A stretch of 64,000 nt of DNA, from assembly GCA_029706075.1 (NCBI GenBank), contig JAINUG010000329.1:186001-250000 (forward strand), written 5' to 3'. Positions 11,440-23,400 of the stretch are shown here, piece after piece. Within the stretch, counting starts at the first letter, position 1, and the number at the start of each line of letters is the position of its first letter. The stretch is from Aldrovandia affinis (lineage: Eukaryota > Chordata > Actinopteri > Notacanthiformes > Halosauridae). The translations under genes were made by a program, and so were the position numbers. Below the pieces are notes generated by a model. The model was not told the DNA's origin, ran no database searches, and saw nothing but the letters and a program-made list of their open reading frames with translations.

Positions 11440-13500
11440 TGAGTGACGATCCATCAAGGACATTTCTTAAAATTGGCATCCCTTGTTGAAAAGCACCTCA
11501 TGTCTACGGTGAAACATGGTGGTGGATCTTTAATGTTTTGGGGTTGTTTTGCATCCACAGGCCCTGGGGCCCTTATTAAAATAGATGGAATCATAAACTC
11601 TGGAATGTACCAAGACACTTTTTCAAAAAACCTTGTTCCCTCTGCCAGGAAGCTACACCTTGGCCATCTCAGTCTCCAGACCTGAATCTAATTGAACATT
11701 TGTGGTTTAAAAATTTTTAACCCAAGAATCTGAAGGAACTAGAACAATTCTGCATGGAGGAATGGTTGAGGATCCCCCAAGAAGTTACATAACCTCGTAC
11801 AACACTACAGAAGGTGACTACTTATGTTATAATGGCTAAGGGAAGAACCACAAAGTACTGATAACAGGGGTGTGAATATTTGTGATTCTTGATTTTTCTG
11901 GGAAACATTTTTTAACCGTTCAATTTATTTGAGTTTATTTTAGTTTATTTGACCTTTATTTAACCAGGTAAAATCAGTTGAGAACAAATTCTCATTTACA
12001 ATGATGACCTGGCCAAGAGGCGTCAGCAAGAGTGTATGAAATAAACACAGTTAACACAAAACTACACATACAGTACAGGTACAAAAAATAAATAATAATA
12101 ATAAATAAATAAACACTAAGTGCAAGAGAAGGTGAGTTACTGGATATTCTTTGTAGAGTTGTAACGGGAGAGAGAGAGAAAAGAAGGCTGGTCAGCAGGT
12201 GTAGCAGTCAACTATGACCTGTTGCAGATTTTGTTTGAACATGTTGAGGGATGTGAAAGCTGTGAGTTTGAGTCTGTTTTGTAGTGTGTTCCAATCGTTT
12301 GCAGCAGCAAAACAAAAGGAATTATGGCCAAGGAGAGTACGGACTTTTGGAATGATGAACATAATGAAATCACTGGATCTTAAACGGTAATTGCTGTTGG
12401 AAATGTGCAGGTGAATTGTGTGGTTTGAAAGGTAGCGAGTTGTCTTTCGCAGAAGTGTTTTATAGACTAATTGCAGCCAGTGTTGTAGCCGCCTGGTATG
12501 AAGGGAGGGCCAGTCAACCAGTTTGTAGAGATCACAGTGGTGAGTGGTGTAGGGTGCACATGTGGCAAAACAGATTGCTGAGTGGTGGACTGTGTCAAGC
12601 TTGCTAAGGATGCCCTTTGATGCCATTTTATAGACTGTATCACTGTAGTCAAACAAAGGAAGGATGGTCATTTTCATGAGAGTGTATTTGGCGGAATGCG
12701 TGAAAGAAGCCTTTTTTCGATACAGGAAACCAAGTCTAGCTTTGACTTTTGCCAGAAGGTTATTGATATGTGTATTAAATGAGAGAGATGAGTCCAACCA
12801 GAGGCCAAGGTATTTATAGGAGCCATCAGCACTGAAAATCTTGGGGGGGCTGGAGATGTTGAGATTTTTTCGATCAAACAGCATCCATTTGGTCTTTTTG
12901 GAGTTGAGGAGCAGGTGGAGGTTGTAGAAAGACTGCTGGATAGAGGTGAGGCTTTGTTGAAGAGTGGACGCAGCAGAGTGGAGTGAAGGGCCAGCTGAAT
13001 ATATGATAGTATCATCAGCATACAGATGCATCTGGGAGCTACCACCGGCCTTGGCTACATCGTTAATATAGATGGAGAACAAGGTAGGGCCTAAGATGGA
13101 GTCTTGCGGTACGCCTTTAGTGATGGAAAGTGGTTCCGACAAGATGTTTTTGGTCTTCGCCCGCTGGACATGATCGACAAGGTAGCTGGCAAACCAGTTG
13201 CAGCATCTGCTAGACAGGCCAGAGCTAGCAAGTCTTTGCAGGAGGATATTATGGTCGACACATTGGAGGATATCAATGTACACATTGTTGTCAATGGCGG
13301 TAACAATGTCGTCAAGGACCTTCAGGGTAGCAGTGATGCAAATTGTGGTTTGTGCCAATGCATTATTTTTAAAGAATATAATTTTCTTAATTTTTGGAGC
13401 ATAAAATATACCTCATTACTTATATAGTTTATTTTATATGATCTCTTTTGTTCATCTGTATCAAGGGTATGAATAAAAACTGAGCCTACTGTAGCTAACT
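11440..13500 (+). mobile_element. Tc1-like transposon, 3' part, split by an L2-type LINE
   Basis: The frame at 11443-11685 shows the transposase catalytic region: STVKHGGGSLMFWGCFASTG and PGALIKIDGIINSGMYQDTF, followed out of frame by the HLSLQT/PDLNLIEHLWF block around 11,665-11,710. Transposon sequence continues to about 11,925 and resumes at about 13,340, where an end block matches the inverted copy at 3370-3480. The intervening 1.4 kb is LINE sequence. The N-terminal half is missing and there are frame breaks near 11,685, so it is a dead copy. Confidence 0.8.
11925..13340 (-). mobile_element. L2-type LINE (antisense), 5'-truncated, RT C-terminal half open
   Basis: A minus-strand frame of 388 codons (13358-12192) is free of stops. 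It begins in the palm domain and contains FASYLVDHVQRAKTKN, ITKGVPQDSILGPTLFSIYI and the catalytic HLYADDTIIYSAG box. It continues through LLNSKKTKWMLFDRK, YKYLGLWLDSSLSFNTHINN and a C-terminal region ending QNLQQVIVDCYTC. The 3' non-coding tail on the left (about 11,930-12,010) carries the common fish sequence GACCTTTATTTAACCAGGTA. The endonuclease and the first part of the RT are absent, as is normal for 5' truncation during insertion. The uninterrupted frame suggests a younger insertion than the L2 at 6-9.5 kb. It lies within a Tc1. Confidence 0.88.
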
Positions 13501-13504
13501 AGTT

Positions 13505-14020
13505 AATGAGGCAGCTATGTAGACATCAAGGGATGGTTAATGATGGAATGTGTCCCAGGCGAGGTAGCTACACTTCAGCTAGTTATGAACTGCTGGAAGC
13601 AAGCCTGTTAATAAAGTCAAATATATTAGAAATCGTATTTTCATTTTTGAATTGAGATTTTTGGCTATTGGCTGAAATAGAGCACCAAGATCCAGCATAT
13701 TTTTGTCATATGCTGGTTCTGGAAGTGAATTTACTATACATTTTTCCCATACTTAAATGTAAGATTAGTGATTGTAAGATCAGTATACTAGCTATATTTG
13801 AATATTAGCTATACTAGTTTTTTTTACTGAATGTGAATTGAGTCACTATCTTAGAATTGTGGACAATGGTTATAAATGGCTTAGTCTCTGTACTGATCTA
13901 TTGAATATATCCGAAATGTTTTCAGTGGGGTAAAAACTACACTCCAAAAGAGTAAATCACTATCCCCAATTTACACGTCACGGCCAAGTGCAGTGGTTTG
14001 TAGCTCCCTGGTTAGTCCCA
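13505..14020. other. Non-coding stretch, nothing recognised
   Basis: AT-rich sequence between the Tc1 end and the SINE, with no exon or repeat family recognised. Confidence 0.3.
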
Positions 14021-14034
14021 TATCATAGCTAGTT

Positions 14035-14388
14035 CCATCCATTATCTAAGCTGCTTATTCCTGGTCAGGGTCGCGGGGGGGGGCTGGAGCCTATCCCAGC
14101 ATGCGTTCCGGGCGAGAGGCAGGAATACACCCTGGACAGGTCGCCAATCCATCGCAGGGCACACACACCATTCACTCACACACTCATACCTACGGGCAAT
14201 TTCGACTCTCCAATTAGGCTAACGTGCATGTCTTTGGACTGTGGGAAGAAACCGGAGTACCCGGAGGAAACCCACGCGGACACGGGGAGAACATGCAAAC
14301 TCCGCACAGAAAGGCCCCCGGCCTGGATTCGAACCCGAGACCTTCTTGCTGTGAGGCGACAGCGCTATCCACTGCACCACCGTGCCGC
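14035..14388 (-). repeat. tRNA-headed SINE, family 1, copy 1
   Basis: On the minus strand this begins GCGGCACGGTGGTGCAGTGG (A-box-like) and then has GGGTTCGAATCCAGG (B-box-like), followed by a conserved body with TTTCCTCCGGGTACTCCGGT and a tail. A perfect 12-bp duplication, TCATAGCTAGTT, flanks it at 14,023-14,034 and 14,389-14,400, which fixes both edges. Related copies lie at 33,291 and 37,981. Confidence 0.9.
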
Positions 14389-15071
14389 TCATAGCTAGTT
14401 ACCGTTTAATAATCAAACATGTGACTCCTAGCTAATCTAGCTTGTGTCTATTTTTAGCATGCACTTGTAGCAATGCATTCTTTTTTAGCATGATGTTTGA
14501 GATTCAAACATCAATTCTGAGTTTGACCATACGATTCTCATTCTGTTGTAAAAGTTATGGCAGAGCAATCGAGAGCAGAGCAGTCTACATTTTAAAATAG
14601 GACATCCGATGCTGATCTCTTACAAACAGTCTTTCCCCTGACAACATTAAATAGCAGGATGAAAGCAGGAATGGAGAATCAATCCCAAAAGTCCATTATT
14701 GGGATCAGTCCCTTATTGGATCGGAATTTAAATGAAGTCTATATAAGAACAATTTCACCGACTCTGTTGTGTGGCATTAAAAGTACTTTGACTTTGATCT
14801 GGTCCTAAATAATTATATGTAATGACAGGGAATCACATCACCACAGCAGGAAGCTTTGTTTTTAACAAGCTGTCAACTGTTAATTAAGCAATCAGTGTAG
14901 GATGGGTGGTCAGAGTTACAAGAACTGACTGAAACTGACAATTAGACTTTTTGAAAACTAGTTTCTTGTCAAAGTGCTGTCGGGGAGGTGCATTTTAGCC
15001 ATCCTGCGCAAGCAGACAGAGTGGGGCCATCTTTGGAGGGTTTATGGCTCTGTGCGTCAAGCCAGGGCAGT

Positions 15072-16055
15072 TGGGTATGATTGGCCTCTTCACTTGGTAG
15101 CAATGCTCTTGAGCATATTATGCCTCCCCAAATATCAGCTCAACCAACATCTCGGTATAAATGAAGCTGGCTTCACCAGGCCCTAGTGATGTTTGATATG
15201 GCCATGATTCTCAACATGAGAGGAGCATATCAATGTCAGGTTTGAAAATATATCTTGTGGTAGTAAGTGACCCAAAACAAAAATAGAAAAAGGGAGTCTG
15301 AACCAGGCTTGTGCTGGAACTCTCCCCCGAATTGTAAATTATGGACTAAGAAGGGAGTGAGCCAAACCCCCTTAACACTTAAAGTCTGACCTGCTGGTGA
15401 CACGATTTCTTGGGGGAATTCTACTCTTGCTCTGTCCTGTTTTTTCTCTTGGAAGATCTGGTGTCAGCTAACACCTGCGTGTGTTTGTTCAAGACAAGCT
15501 TAGTTTGGTATCATTTTCTTCCATTTAATCTCTTTTGTGATTGTTACATGTCAATTTTATATCTAGAATTTAGTATTTGTTAAGCCGGAATATCCACTTT
15601 GGAATTTATGTCTATTAGGTCGCGGCCAGATAAGAGTGGAGCTTGACATAGTACGAGCAAGCTTGTGAAATGGTAGCGATAAATGTTCCATATGTGAGGA
15701 GACAGAACTAAATCCTACATATTGGATGTTCTGATTTAGTATTTGTTAAGGTAGTTAACGTTGAATGTTTTAAGGACGTTGAATGTTTTGTCTAACTGTT
15801 GTAACTGAATAAACAAGCTGTTAATTTTAATTGAATTCTGAATTGTATGTTTTGATGAAGGTTGATCCACCAGTTTGCTCTGCCTATCAACGATTATTAT
15901 ATTAAATCAAATAAATGTATTTTACATGTAGGAAAAGTGAAGGGGTTTTAACATGTAATACCGCTTGTGTTCAGTGTTCAGAGTGCTGAACAAGGGCATT
16001 TCACTGTTAAGGCTACTGGATTCAGAGAATATACCATTTTTATTCTAACTTCACT
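15072..16055 (+). repeat. Unclassified ~0.95-kb interspersed repeat, copy 1
   Basis: Sequence from GGTATGATTGGCC through AACTTCACTGTTC is repeated on the same strand at about 61,593-62,505. Shared blocks include the region AAATATCAGCTCAACCAACA, the block TTCTCAACATGAGAGGAGCA, the stretch GAAAATATATCTTGTGGTAG, a segment with AATAAAC near 15,808 and the end block GAGTGCTGAA. No protein is encoded. I cannot assign it to a family; it could be an LTR-like or non-autonomous DNA element. Confidence 0.7.
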
Positions 16056-16209
16056 GTTCCAACAGTGCAATGCACAGACATTAGCGCTAATCCAGGATGG
16101 AGGTGCATTAAGGCATGTCCTTGTCTATTCTGGTAGTTTCCTAACAAGAGGTTGTAGCGCTCCAGTGGCGCAGATGAGAGGTTGGTTTAAGAGGTTGGTT
16201 TAAGAAGAA

Positions 16210-18600
16210 TAAATTACCTGTGTGTTTGGTGAGGGTTTGGTTCAACGTGACCAATCTGATAATCAGCTTTTCAAAGTTATGACGAATTTTACATGCATTT
16301 CCCATTTACTTTATACAACGCAAACTGGTTCGCAAAAACCAGAAGTAATTTCTCCCGTAATACACTACATACTGAGAAAGTAACCAAAACACTGGCAGAT
16401 TGTAAAAGACAAACTTGTCAACGTGAAAATCACACGCCTCGCTAAACAATGAATAAACCAGTTCCAAGGATTTTTGTTTTCCTAACAATTTTGTTTCTCA
16501 GTGTGCCTCTCTTCTGAGACTTCTCTGGAACCGCAGCAAACACAACTGTGGAAAAAGTATGATTGAAGAGAGTGTCACATTCTTGTTTCAGAGTTTTATC
16601 TGATCAATCAGTACTGCTGGAACCTCATTATACTTACTCATACAATCTTTCTGTGATGAATTCAGTATTAATCATGCATTGTGAATTGTACAGTGCATGT
16701 TATCTGTCCAAGAATAATAAATAGATATAAAAGACAAAGGAACTCAACCAGCGAGGACCTTAGCATGACAAAGTGCTGATTTGCATGCGATGATCAGCGG
16801 TTATCTAGGGCCCGATGCTTCCTGCAATGTGCAGGAACTCCCTGGAGGGTGGCTCCATGGAAGATGCCCAAGTTAAACACACTGCTCCGGGTGCACCCCA
16901 GCCAGTCAGCATTCCTCTCAGGAGCCAGGGCCAACTCTCCAAGTGAGCACGCTCAGCTGCATGTGTGTGAGTGAAGATGAGTGCCTGTCCTTTTGCCCCG
17001 GACTGATTGAGAACGGTTATGGTTTAATATAAACCATATGAGTTCAAACCCATTCAGACCCAGTGTCCAGTACATTGGATGTCACATTTGTACTCATATT
17101 ACTGTCACTTAGATTTGGCACCACCTCAGACCTTAATTGATTGGACACCATGTCTCAGACATTAATTTATCTAGCGATGAGGATCTAGGATTTTTTTAGT
17201 CAAATGTTATCCTGTTTGGTTGCTGACATCCCACATACCTTACTGATGAAAATAAATGATGAATATGATACATTGAGGTGATAACATTGATGTTCCTTGT
17301 TGATATTTTCATGATAATAACACTAAAATCTATGATTGCATGATGCTGTTTTACAGTCATTGAGACACAATGTCCATTGTAATGGACAAAAAAACATTAC
17401 AGATTTGGAAAAACATATTCTTGATTGAGCCTCATTTTAGTTGCATTAAGGATTGGAAAAAGGCTTGATCATATTTTCCCATCCCTGTAACATAATTCCA
17501 GTATGAAGCGATTAAGCAACTCGAGCAGTTGGAGGAACAGGTTGTTTGAATATGAAAAGCCAGGATATAAATTAGGTGATCGAGAGAGGTAGAATAATAT
17601 CTAGACCAATTCCAGTCCTCAAGCACTGGATCTGCCTCCAGGAGTTCATTCATGAAGACAAAACATCAGATAAGTGTCAAGTGATCCACAGTATAGCAAG
17701 GATGGAGTTATGATTTCCTCTGAACTGTAGAATTCCCTAAAGTTTCAGCTGTGACGTTCAGCCCACTTAGAGCAACAATACCAGCCCTTTCAAACCCAGG
17801 CCCAGTTAACTTCCTGTGGAGTTAGGTTTCAGCAATCATTTAGTTCACAGTGTGATGTCCCCAGGAGTCTCACATCTGGCCTGATGTTTGTCCTCTCCGT
17901 CACGTGGGAGTCACATTTCAGACTATTTCAGCCTCTGGGCCCAGCTGTGCTGCCGATCTCCCAATTACATTTTGGATCAGATTTCTTTTCAGAACATCAG
18001 CACAAACAAAACCACCCGCACCCCACCACTGCCCCATTTCCATTATACCCAGGGAACGCAACATCTGGGTTAATATGATAGCATTTTCCACAGTGCCTGA
18101 GTCTGCATAAGGCACTTCCTGTAACTGGAGAACCCTTGTTTCCTTAATCCATCCACCAGCCGTATCCTGCTCCCCGTCCCCCTACTCTTCCCACTCCCTC
18201 AGACAAACCCTCAGAGGGTCCCGAAGGTCAACGCACAGAGGAGGATCATGTTCATCCTGAAACGCAACTGCTTTTGTGTGACTTTATTCAGCAAAAAGAA
18301 GCCTCCACAGCTCTGATGCCAAACCGCATGCCTCCTCTTGACCTGCAGTCACCTGACATCCATCACTCTTCTATATTTCTTGAGTTCTGGCATACAACAT
18401 ATACATCTATATTGTGAATGTGTTGCAGTGAATAAGAACTTTCAACCTGAGTGATTGAACTAATTCTGGCTGCTCACATTTTCATTTTCTCATTCTCACT
18501 TCCTCTTTTTTTCTGTCTTTCATTCAGCTCCTGAGATTTGAGAGTGCAGAGTTAACGTACACTGCATGAAACAGCCACTCCTGTTGTCATAAGCAATAAA
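16210..18600. other. Non-coding stretch, nothing recognised
   Basis: No convincing exon, repeat family or RNA gene is visible. The open frames near 17,880-18,115 overlap in several registers and show no domain. Confidence 0.35.
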
Positions 18601-19200
18601 AGGATGAACTCCAGTCCTCGCTCTGAAATTGCCGTCTTCCTCAAATCGCTCACCCATTCCACACTACCTGTTCTCATGCTTAGGCTTCTTTTTGAGTCAG
18701 GGGGAGGTCACAGCAAATGGAAACATTCTGTGAGACTAGTCTGGCAGCACATCCTAGAGCAAAGAAACAAACTCAACGAGGGCTTAAAACTCAGTGAGGG
18801 ATTCAAACTCAGTGAGGGATTCCATCTCAGAACTGCCATGTTGCATGATTCCGTTCTGGAATCCTGGCTATTGGCTGGGTGTGGCACAGGTTCTCTCATT
18901 GATGCAATAGGTGAGGTGAAAATACATTTCCTCTGCAGTACAGCTTTTTACCCAAGTTATTCAGCTTGAATGGTTCATATACTTAAAAGTGTCAAGGTAT
19001 TCTCTATTATAGATATTCTGAATTATAAAAAAGAATGCCAATTAACATAGATATTACTCATAAACCATGCATAATTTCCTATTATAGAATTAGAAAGCTT
19101 ATGCAGTATAATTGCATTGCAGGTGTTATAGGAATCTCGTGTCCAGTGTAATAGTACAGGCTGTCCTGAGGAGTATCAGGTTTCTCTCATCCAGACATCC
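18600..19200. other. Non-coding stretch with a short internal repeat
   Basis: A short tandem unit (AAACTCAGTGAGGGATTC-like, about 18 bp, roughly three copies) sits at 18,785-18,830. The frame at 18604-18969 spans it but has no recognisable domain, and I do not call it a gene. Confidence 0.35.
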
Positions 19201-19201
19201 T

Positions 19202-19365
19202 GTCTTTGAGGAGTCGTGTCCTCCTCTGGGATGGGTTCTGCTGTCTTTGATTAGTTGTGTCCTCCTCTGGGATGGGTTCCGCTGTCTTTGAGGATTCGTG
19301 TCCTCCTCTGGGATAGGTTCTGCTGTCTTTGAGCAGTCGTGTTCTCCTCTGGGATAGGTTCTGTT
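19202..19365. repeat. Minisatellite, four copies of a 41-bp unit
   Basis: Four consecutive 41-bp units each begin GTCTTTGA and contain GTGTCCTCCTCTGGGAT or a one-base variant. They differ from one another at a few positions. Open frames through it are simply products of the repeat. Confidence 0.9.
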
Positions 19366-19789
19366 CACTTTGGTTTTGAGATCCCAGTCGGAATCCCATC
19401 AACTCCATTAAGATTAGTTATATTTGATGTTGAGTATTTTTTCAAAGCTAGTTTCTGTTACAGTACCCCTGTATATTCTGATGTGTTTAATGATGACAAA
19501 GGAGTTTTGCATTTACAGACCACATTAATATAAACATGGTAGCTAATGCACAGGAAAAAATGTCGAAAATAGTCTATACTGTGTTTTTGCCATCCTGTAC
19601 CTGTCTTTAACAAAATATATTCCATTAAATGTACTACATGACAAGCAATTAAATCCAAGTGCATTAAAAAAGCCTGTCTTTAAACCATGGTAGATAGCAT
19701 GACCTTTGTAACAAACACAAACAGTGGGGTTTGGGAGTTTGCTAAACTTTGTTCCTTTTGTTCCTTTGCCTTGGAACTCAGATTGTAAC

Positions 19790-20330
19790 TGGGTGTTATG
19801 ATTAGATGAGACAAAAATAGCTTATGTTCGAAAGAACGTCATACCTACAGTGAAATATCGTGGTGGATCCTTGATGTTATGGGGCTGTTTTGCATCTACT
19901 GGTCCTGGGGCTCTTGGTAAGGTGAAGGGAGTCATGAACTTCGGCATGCACCCAGGCATTTTGGCCAAAACCTGATTCCCTCTGCCAGGAAGCTGAAACT
20001 TCAAATAGATTTTTCAGCAAGACAATGATCCTAAACATACCTTAAAATCAACCAAGAAATTATTAACTGGCCACAAAACTGTTTTGCAATTGCCATCTCA
20101 GTCTCCAGAGTTGAACCCAATCAAAAATGTGCGGTTTAAATTAAAGAGGGCAGTCCACAAGCACAGACCAAAGGCTCTGAAGGATTGTGTGTTTGTGAAA
20201 CACAATAGAAGATATCACAGTAGTATCATCCTTACAAAGGGAGGATGCAGAAATACGTATTTGTATGATCACAGACAATGGCAATTTCCACAACTGCCCT
20301 GAAAATAGTGAGGTATCAGAATCATTAGGA
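19790..20330 (+). mobile_element. Tc1-like transposon fragment (C-terminal half)
   Basis: The stretch encodes, in broken frames, the second half of a Tc1 transposase: VKYRGGSLMLWGCFASTGPG near 19,850-19,910, the [10 protein letters not shown]-type block near 20,010-20,040 and LPSQSPELNPIKNVRFKLKR near 20,085-20,145. The N-terminal half and clear end repeats are absent. It is related to the copy at 11,440. Confidence 0.8.
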
Positions 20331-20344
20331 GAGAACATAACGAA

Positions 20345-20415
20345 GTTTGGGTAATCCCAAGGCTGTGTGTGTGTGCTTGTGTGTGTGCTTGCACATAGTG
20401 CGTGTGTGATGTGCC
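20345..20415. repeat. GT-rich microsatellite
   Basis: An interrupted (GT)n tract with GTGTGTGTGTGCTTG-type repeats, low complexity. Confidence 0.8.
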
Positions 20416-20489
20416 TGTGCAGTAGAACTGTGGTAGTGGTGCTTGTAGTTAGTGCATGCTGCATGCTGCTTCTGCTTGCTACTCTCTGC

Positions 20490-23400
20490 TTTCAGCTATT
20501 GCCGCCGGTTAGCCCTCTTTGCAGGGGGTGAAAAGAGGAGCCGAGTGCGTAAGCCTCCTCCTGCCGGTACACAGCCTCTCCACCGCCAAGACTCCTGCAG
20601 TGCCTCCTCGTGGCCACACACGGTAACAGGGTACCTTTCGGTCCCAGGCTAAACTGTAGGGGATCTCGGAGCAGCAGTGGGCCCCAGAGAGAAGGCGTGC
20701 AGGCCCACTGGCGTGTGGATACGCCCTGGCGTCTCTCAACCACTGTCCCAGCTATGGGCTAATAGCAAGGGCAGATGGGGCCCAGCCTTGAATGGCAACC
20801 CTTCTAGGAGAAGGTCACTCCGAACAAAAACCACAGGTGTTGCTCGCACCTGACTCCAGACCGTATGCCACCTGAAGGTTTGGAGTAAAGGGCGGATAAG
20901 GGCTTATGCCTGAAACGGCCAGAGTAGGGCTGCGAGGAGTTGTGCCCCACAGTCCTTATATTACGCACATTGTAAAGTTTAACAGTATGGAGAATCCAAT
21001 CATCGCAAATCCTATACTTCCAGTGGCGGGAGTCCACAGGAATCATGCGGCAGACGGTGGAGCTGGTCCCCCCAACGGGGGGCAGCATGACGACGAGACC
21101 CCAAACCCGGAAGGGAGGGTCAAGTCTGATCACAGCACACCGTCTAATGCACTCTTGCGTTGTCGGAGACCATTTATTATGGGAACCTTCAACGCAAGCA
21201 CAGTGAGAGAAGAAGCAAGGCTGGCAGAGCTAGCACACTGTGCCGAGAAAAGGGGAGTGGAGATCCTGGGAGTCCAGGAGCACAGGAGAGTGCATGCGCA
21301 TGACCCGATCGTGTATTGCAAAGTGGGGAACTGCTCGCTCATCACCTCATCTGCATGGCGAAACGAGGTCCAGGCTGCAACAGGTGGTGTGGGGCTACTG
21401 CTGATTCCTCGGGCACGAAAGGCTCTCTGTAGGGTGCACCAGCACACCGACAGGATCCTTATTGCGGATTTCGATGGCAACCCAGTTACAACCATCATGG
21501 TCGTGTACTCACCTACCAACGTAGCTCCAGTCGAGGAAGTGGAGAAGTTCTACGAGGACCTTAGAACAACTGTCCGTGATGTCCCGGCTCACAACTTCCT
21601 AGCAATTCTGGGCGACTTCAACGCGAGGCTCGGACCAGAGGACGCACCCTTCCGTGGGCTCTGACCACCGAACATCTTGTGGTTACGGAACACGAGCTAC
21701 TGGTGCGAACACCTTGTTCCGGAAGAGAATGGGCAAGAGATGGTCCTTCCAGGACCGGGCCCGGTATGCCCAAGGACTCATACACCAAGTGGAGGACGAC
21801 TGGGAGGCCGTTCGACTTGGGCTCTGACCACCGAGTGGAAGGGTGCCCTGACCTCCCCAAGCCAAGCCAGGTACACGTGGGAGGTGAGAAGCCCTGACCT
21901 CCAACTCCTGGCCGTGGAGGGAGGCTTCCAACTCCTGGCTACGGAGGAGGGGCCTAGCACAGCATACGAGCGGTTTGTCATTGCAAACGTGGAGGCAACT
22001 AGGGAGTGCGTGCCAACGATGGAGAGAATCAGAGTCTCCCCAAGGTCCAGGCATCCGGAGGTCGTGCAGGCGTGTGCAAAGGTGGAGGAGGCACGCCGAA
22101 GCTTCGACCGCGAATGGACCACAGAGAGGCGGGGAGTACTGAATGAGGCCAAACAACTACTCTTCAGTACCTATGACAAGATCAAGGGGGAGGAGCTGAT
22201 GGAGAAGGTGCGGAGAGTGGAGGCAGCTCAGGGCGAACAACAGTATGGGGAGTCATGGAAGGTCATAAATGAGATAAGTGGGCGCAAGAGGTCGAAGGAG
22301 GGACAGGTTGCAGGCTGCAGCCCGGAGGAGAGAGTGACCTCCTGGTTCACCCACTTCCGGGATCTCCTAGGCACACACCCGACAGTGGATGGAGCCGAGA
22401 AAGTGATAACTGCAGTCCTCACAAATCTCAAAATTGACGATGGCCCCTTTACACTCAGGGAGTTCGCCACAGTGAAATCCACTCTGAAGCAGGGGAAAAG
22501 TGCTGGGCCAGACGGCATTCCCCCAGAGGTCCTTAAGAACTGCGACCTTGACGACATCATCCTGGAGATATGCAACCTAGCTCTGATGGAAAACAACAAG
22601 CCTGATATTTGGTCCCTCTCTAACATCATCCCAGTGCCTAAATCTGGAGATCTCTCGAAGCCAGACAACTACCGTGGCATCAGTCTGACATGTATCATTG
22701 CAAAGATGTACAACAGCATGATACTGAACCGGATAAGGGGCGCTGTGGAAGGCGTCGGTCTCAGCAGCGGATCAGGGCGATTAGCGGCCACGCCTACTGG
22801 CAGAGCAGCCAGCGCACGCACCGGTCTGGTGTTGCTAATCACATCGGTGTGCTTTAAAACTGCTCTGCTCTCTTCAGTAGGTGGCTGGAACAAGGAAGAG
22901 AGCAGAGCAGTTTTAAAGCACACCGATGTGATTAGCAACACCAGACCGGTGCGTGCGCTGGCTGCTCTGCCAGTAGGCGTGGCCGCTAATCGCCCTGATC
23001 CGCTGCTGAGACCGACGCCTTCCACAGGCGCCATTGACCCCCACTTGAGAGAGAACCAGAATGGCTTTAGAGAGGGGAGAACCACTGTATCCCAGATCTT
23101 AACCTTAAGGAGGATCATCGAGGAGGTGAAAAAGAACAACCTGACAGCGGTGCTGTGTTTCATTGATTTCAAAAAGGCTTTTGACTCAATACACAGAGGC
23201 GTGATGATGAAAATCCTTAAGGCTTACAGTGTCCCTCCCAACCTACTCCGAGCCATAGGGACCATGTACACGGGAAAAAGAGCCAAGGTAGTAACCCCAG
23301 ATGGCAATAGCGAGGAGTTTGACATCCTGGCGGGGGTGCTGCAAGGGGACACCCTCGCCCCTTTCCTCTTCATTATAGTCTTGGACTATGCACTTAGGCA

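Noticed and set aside
18604-18969. 121-codon frame as EGFR exon 1 or another exon
   Set aside because: No signal peptide-like hydrophobic core and no donor in the required phase; it spans a short tandem repeat.
20452-20743. Several open frames in GC-rich DNA
   Set aside because: This is the 5' part of the RTE-type LINE; overlapping frames in GC-rich DNA have few stops by chance.
22669-23172. 167-codon antisense frame with a repeated peptide
   Set aside because: It is the antisense reading of the palindrome, whose two strands encode nearly the same peptide.
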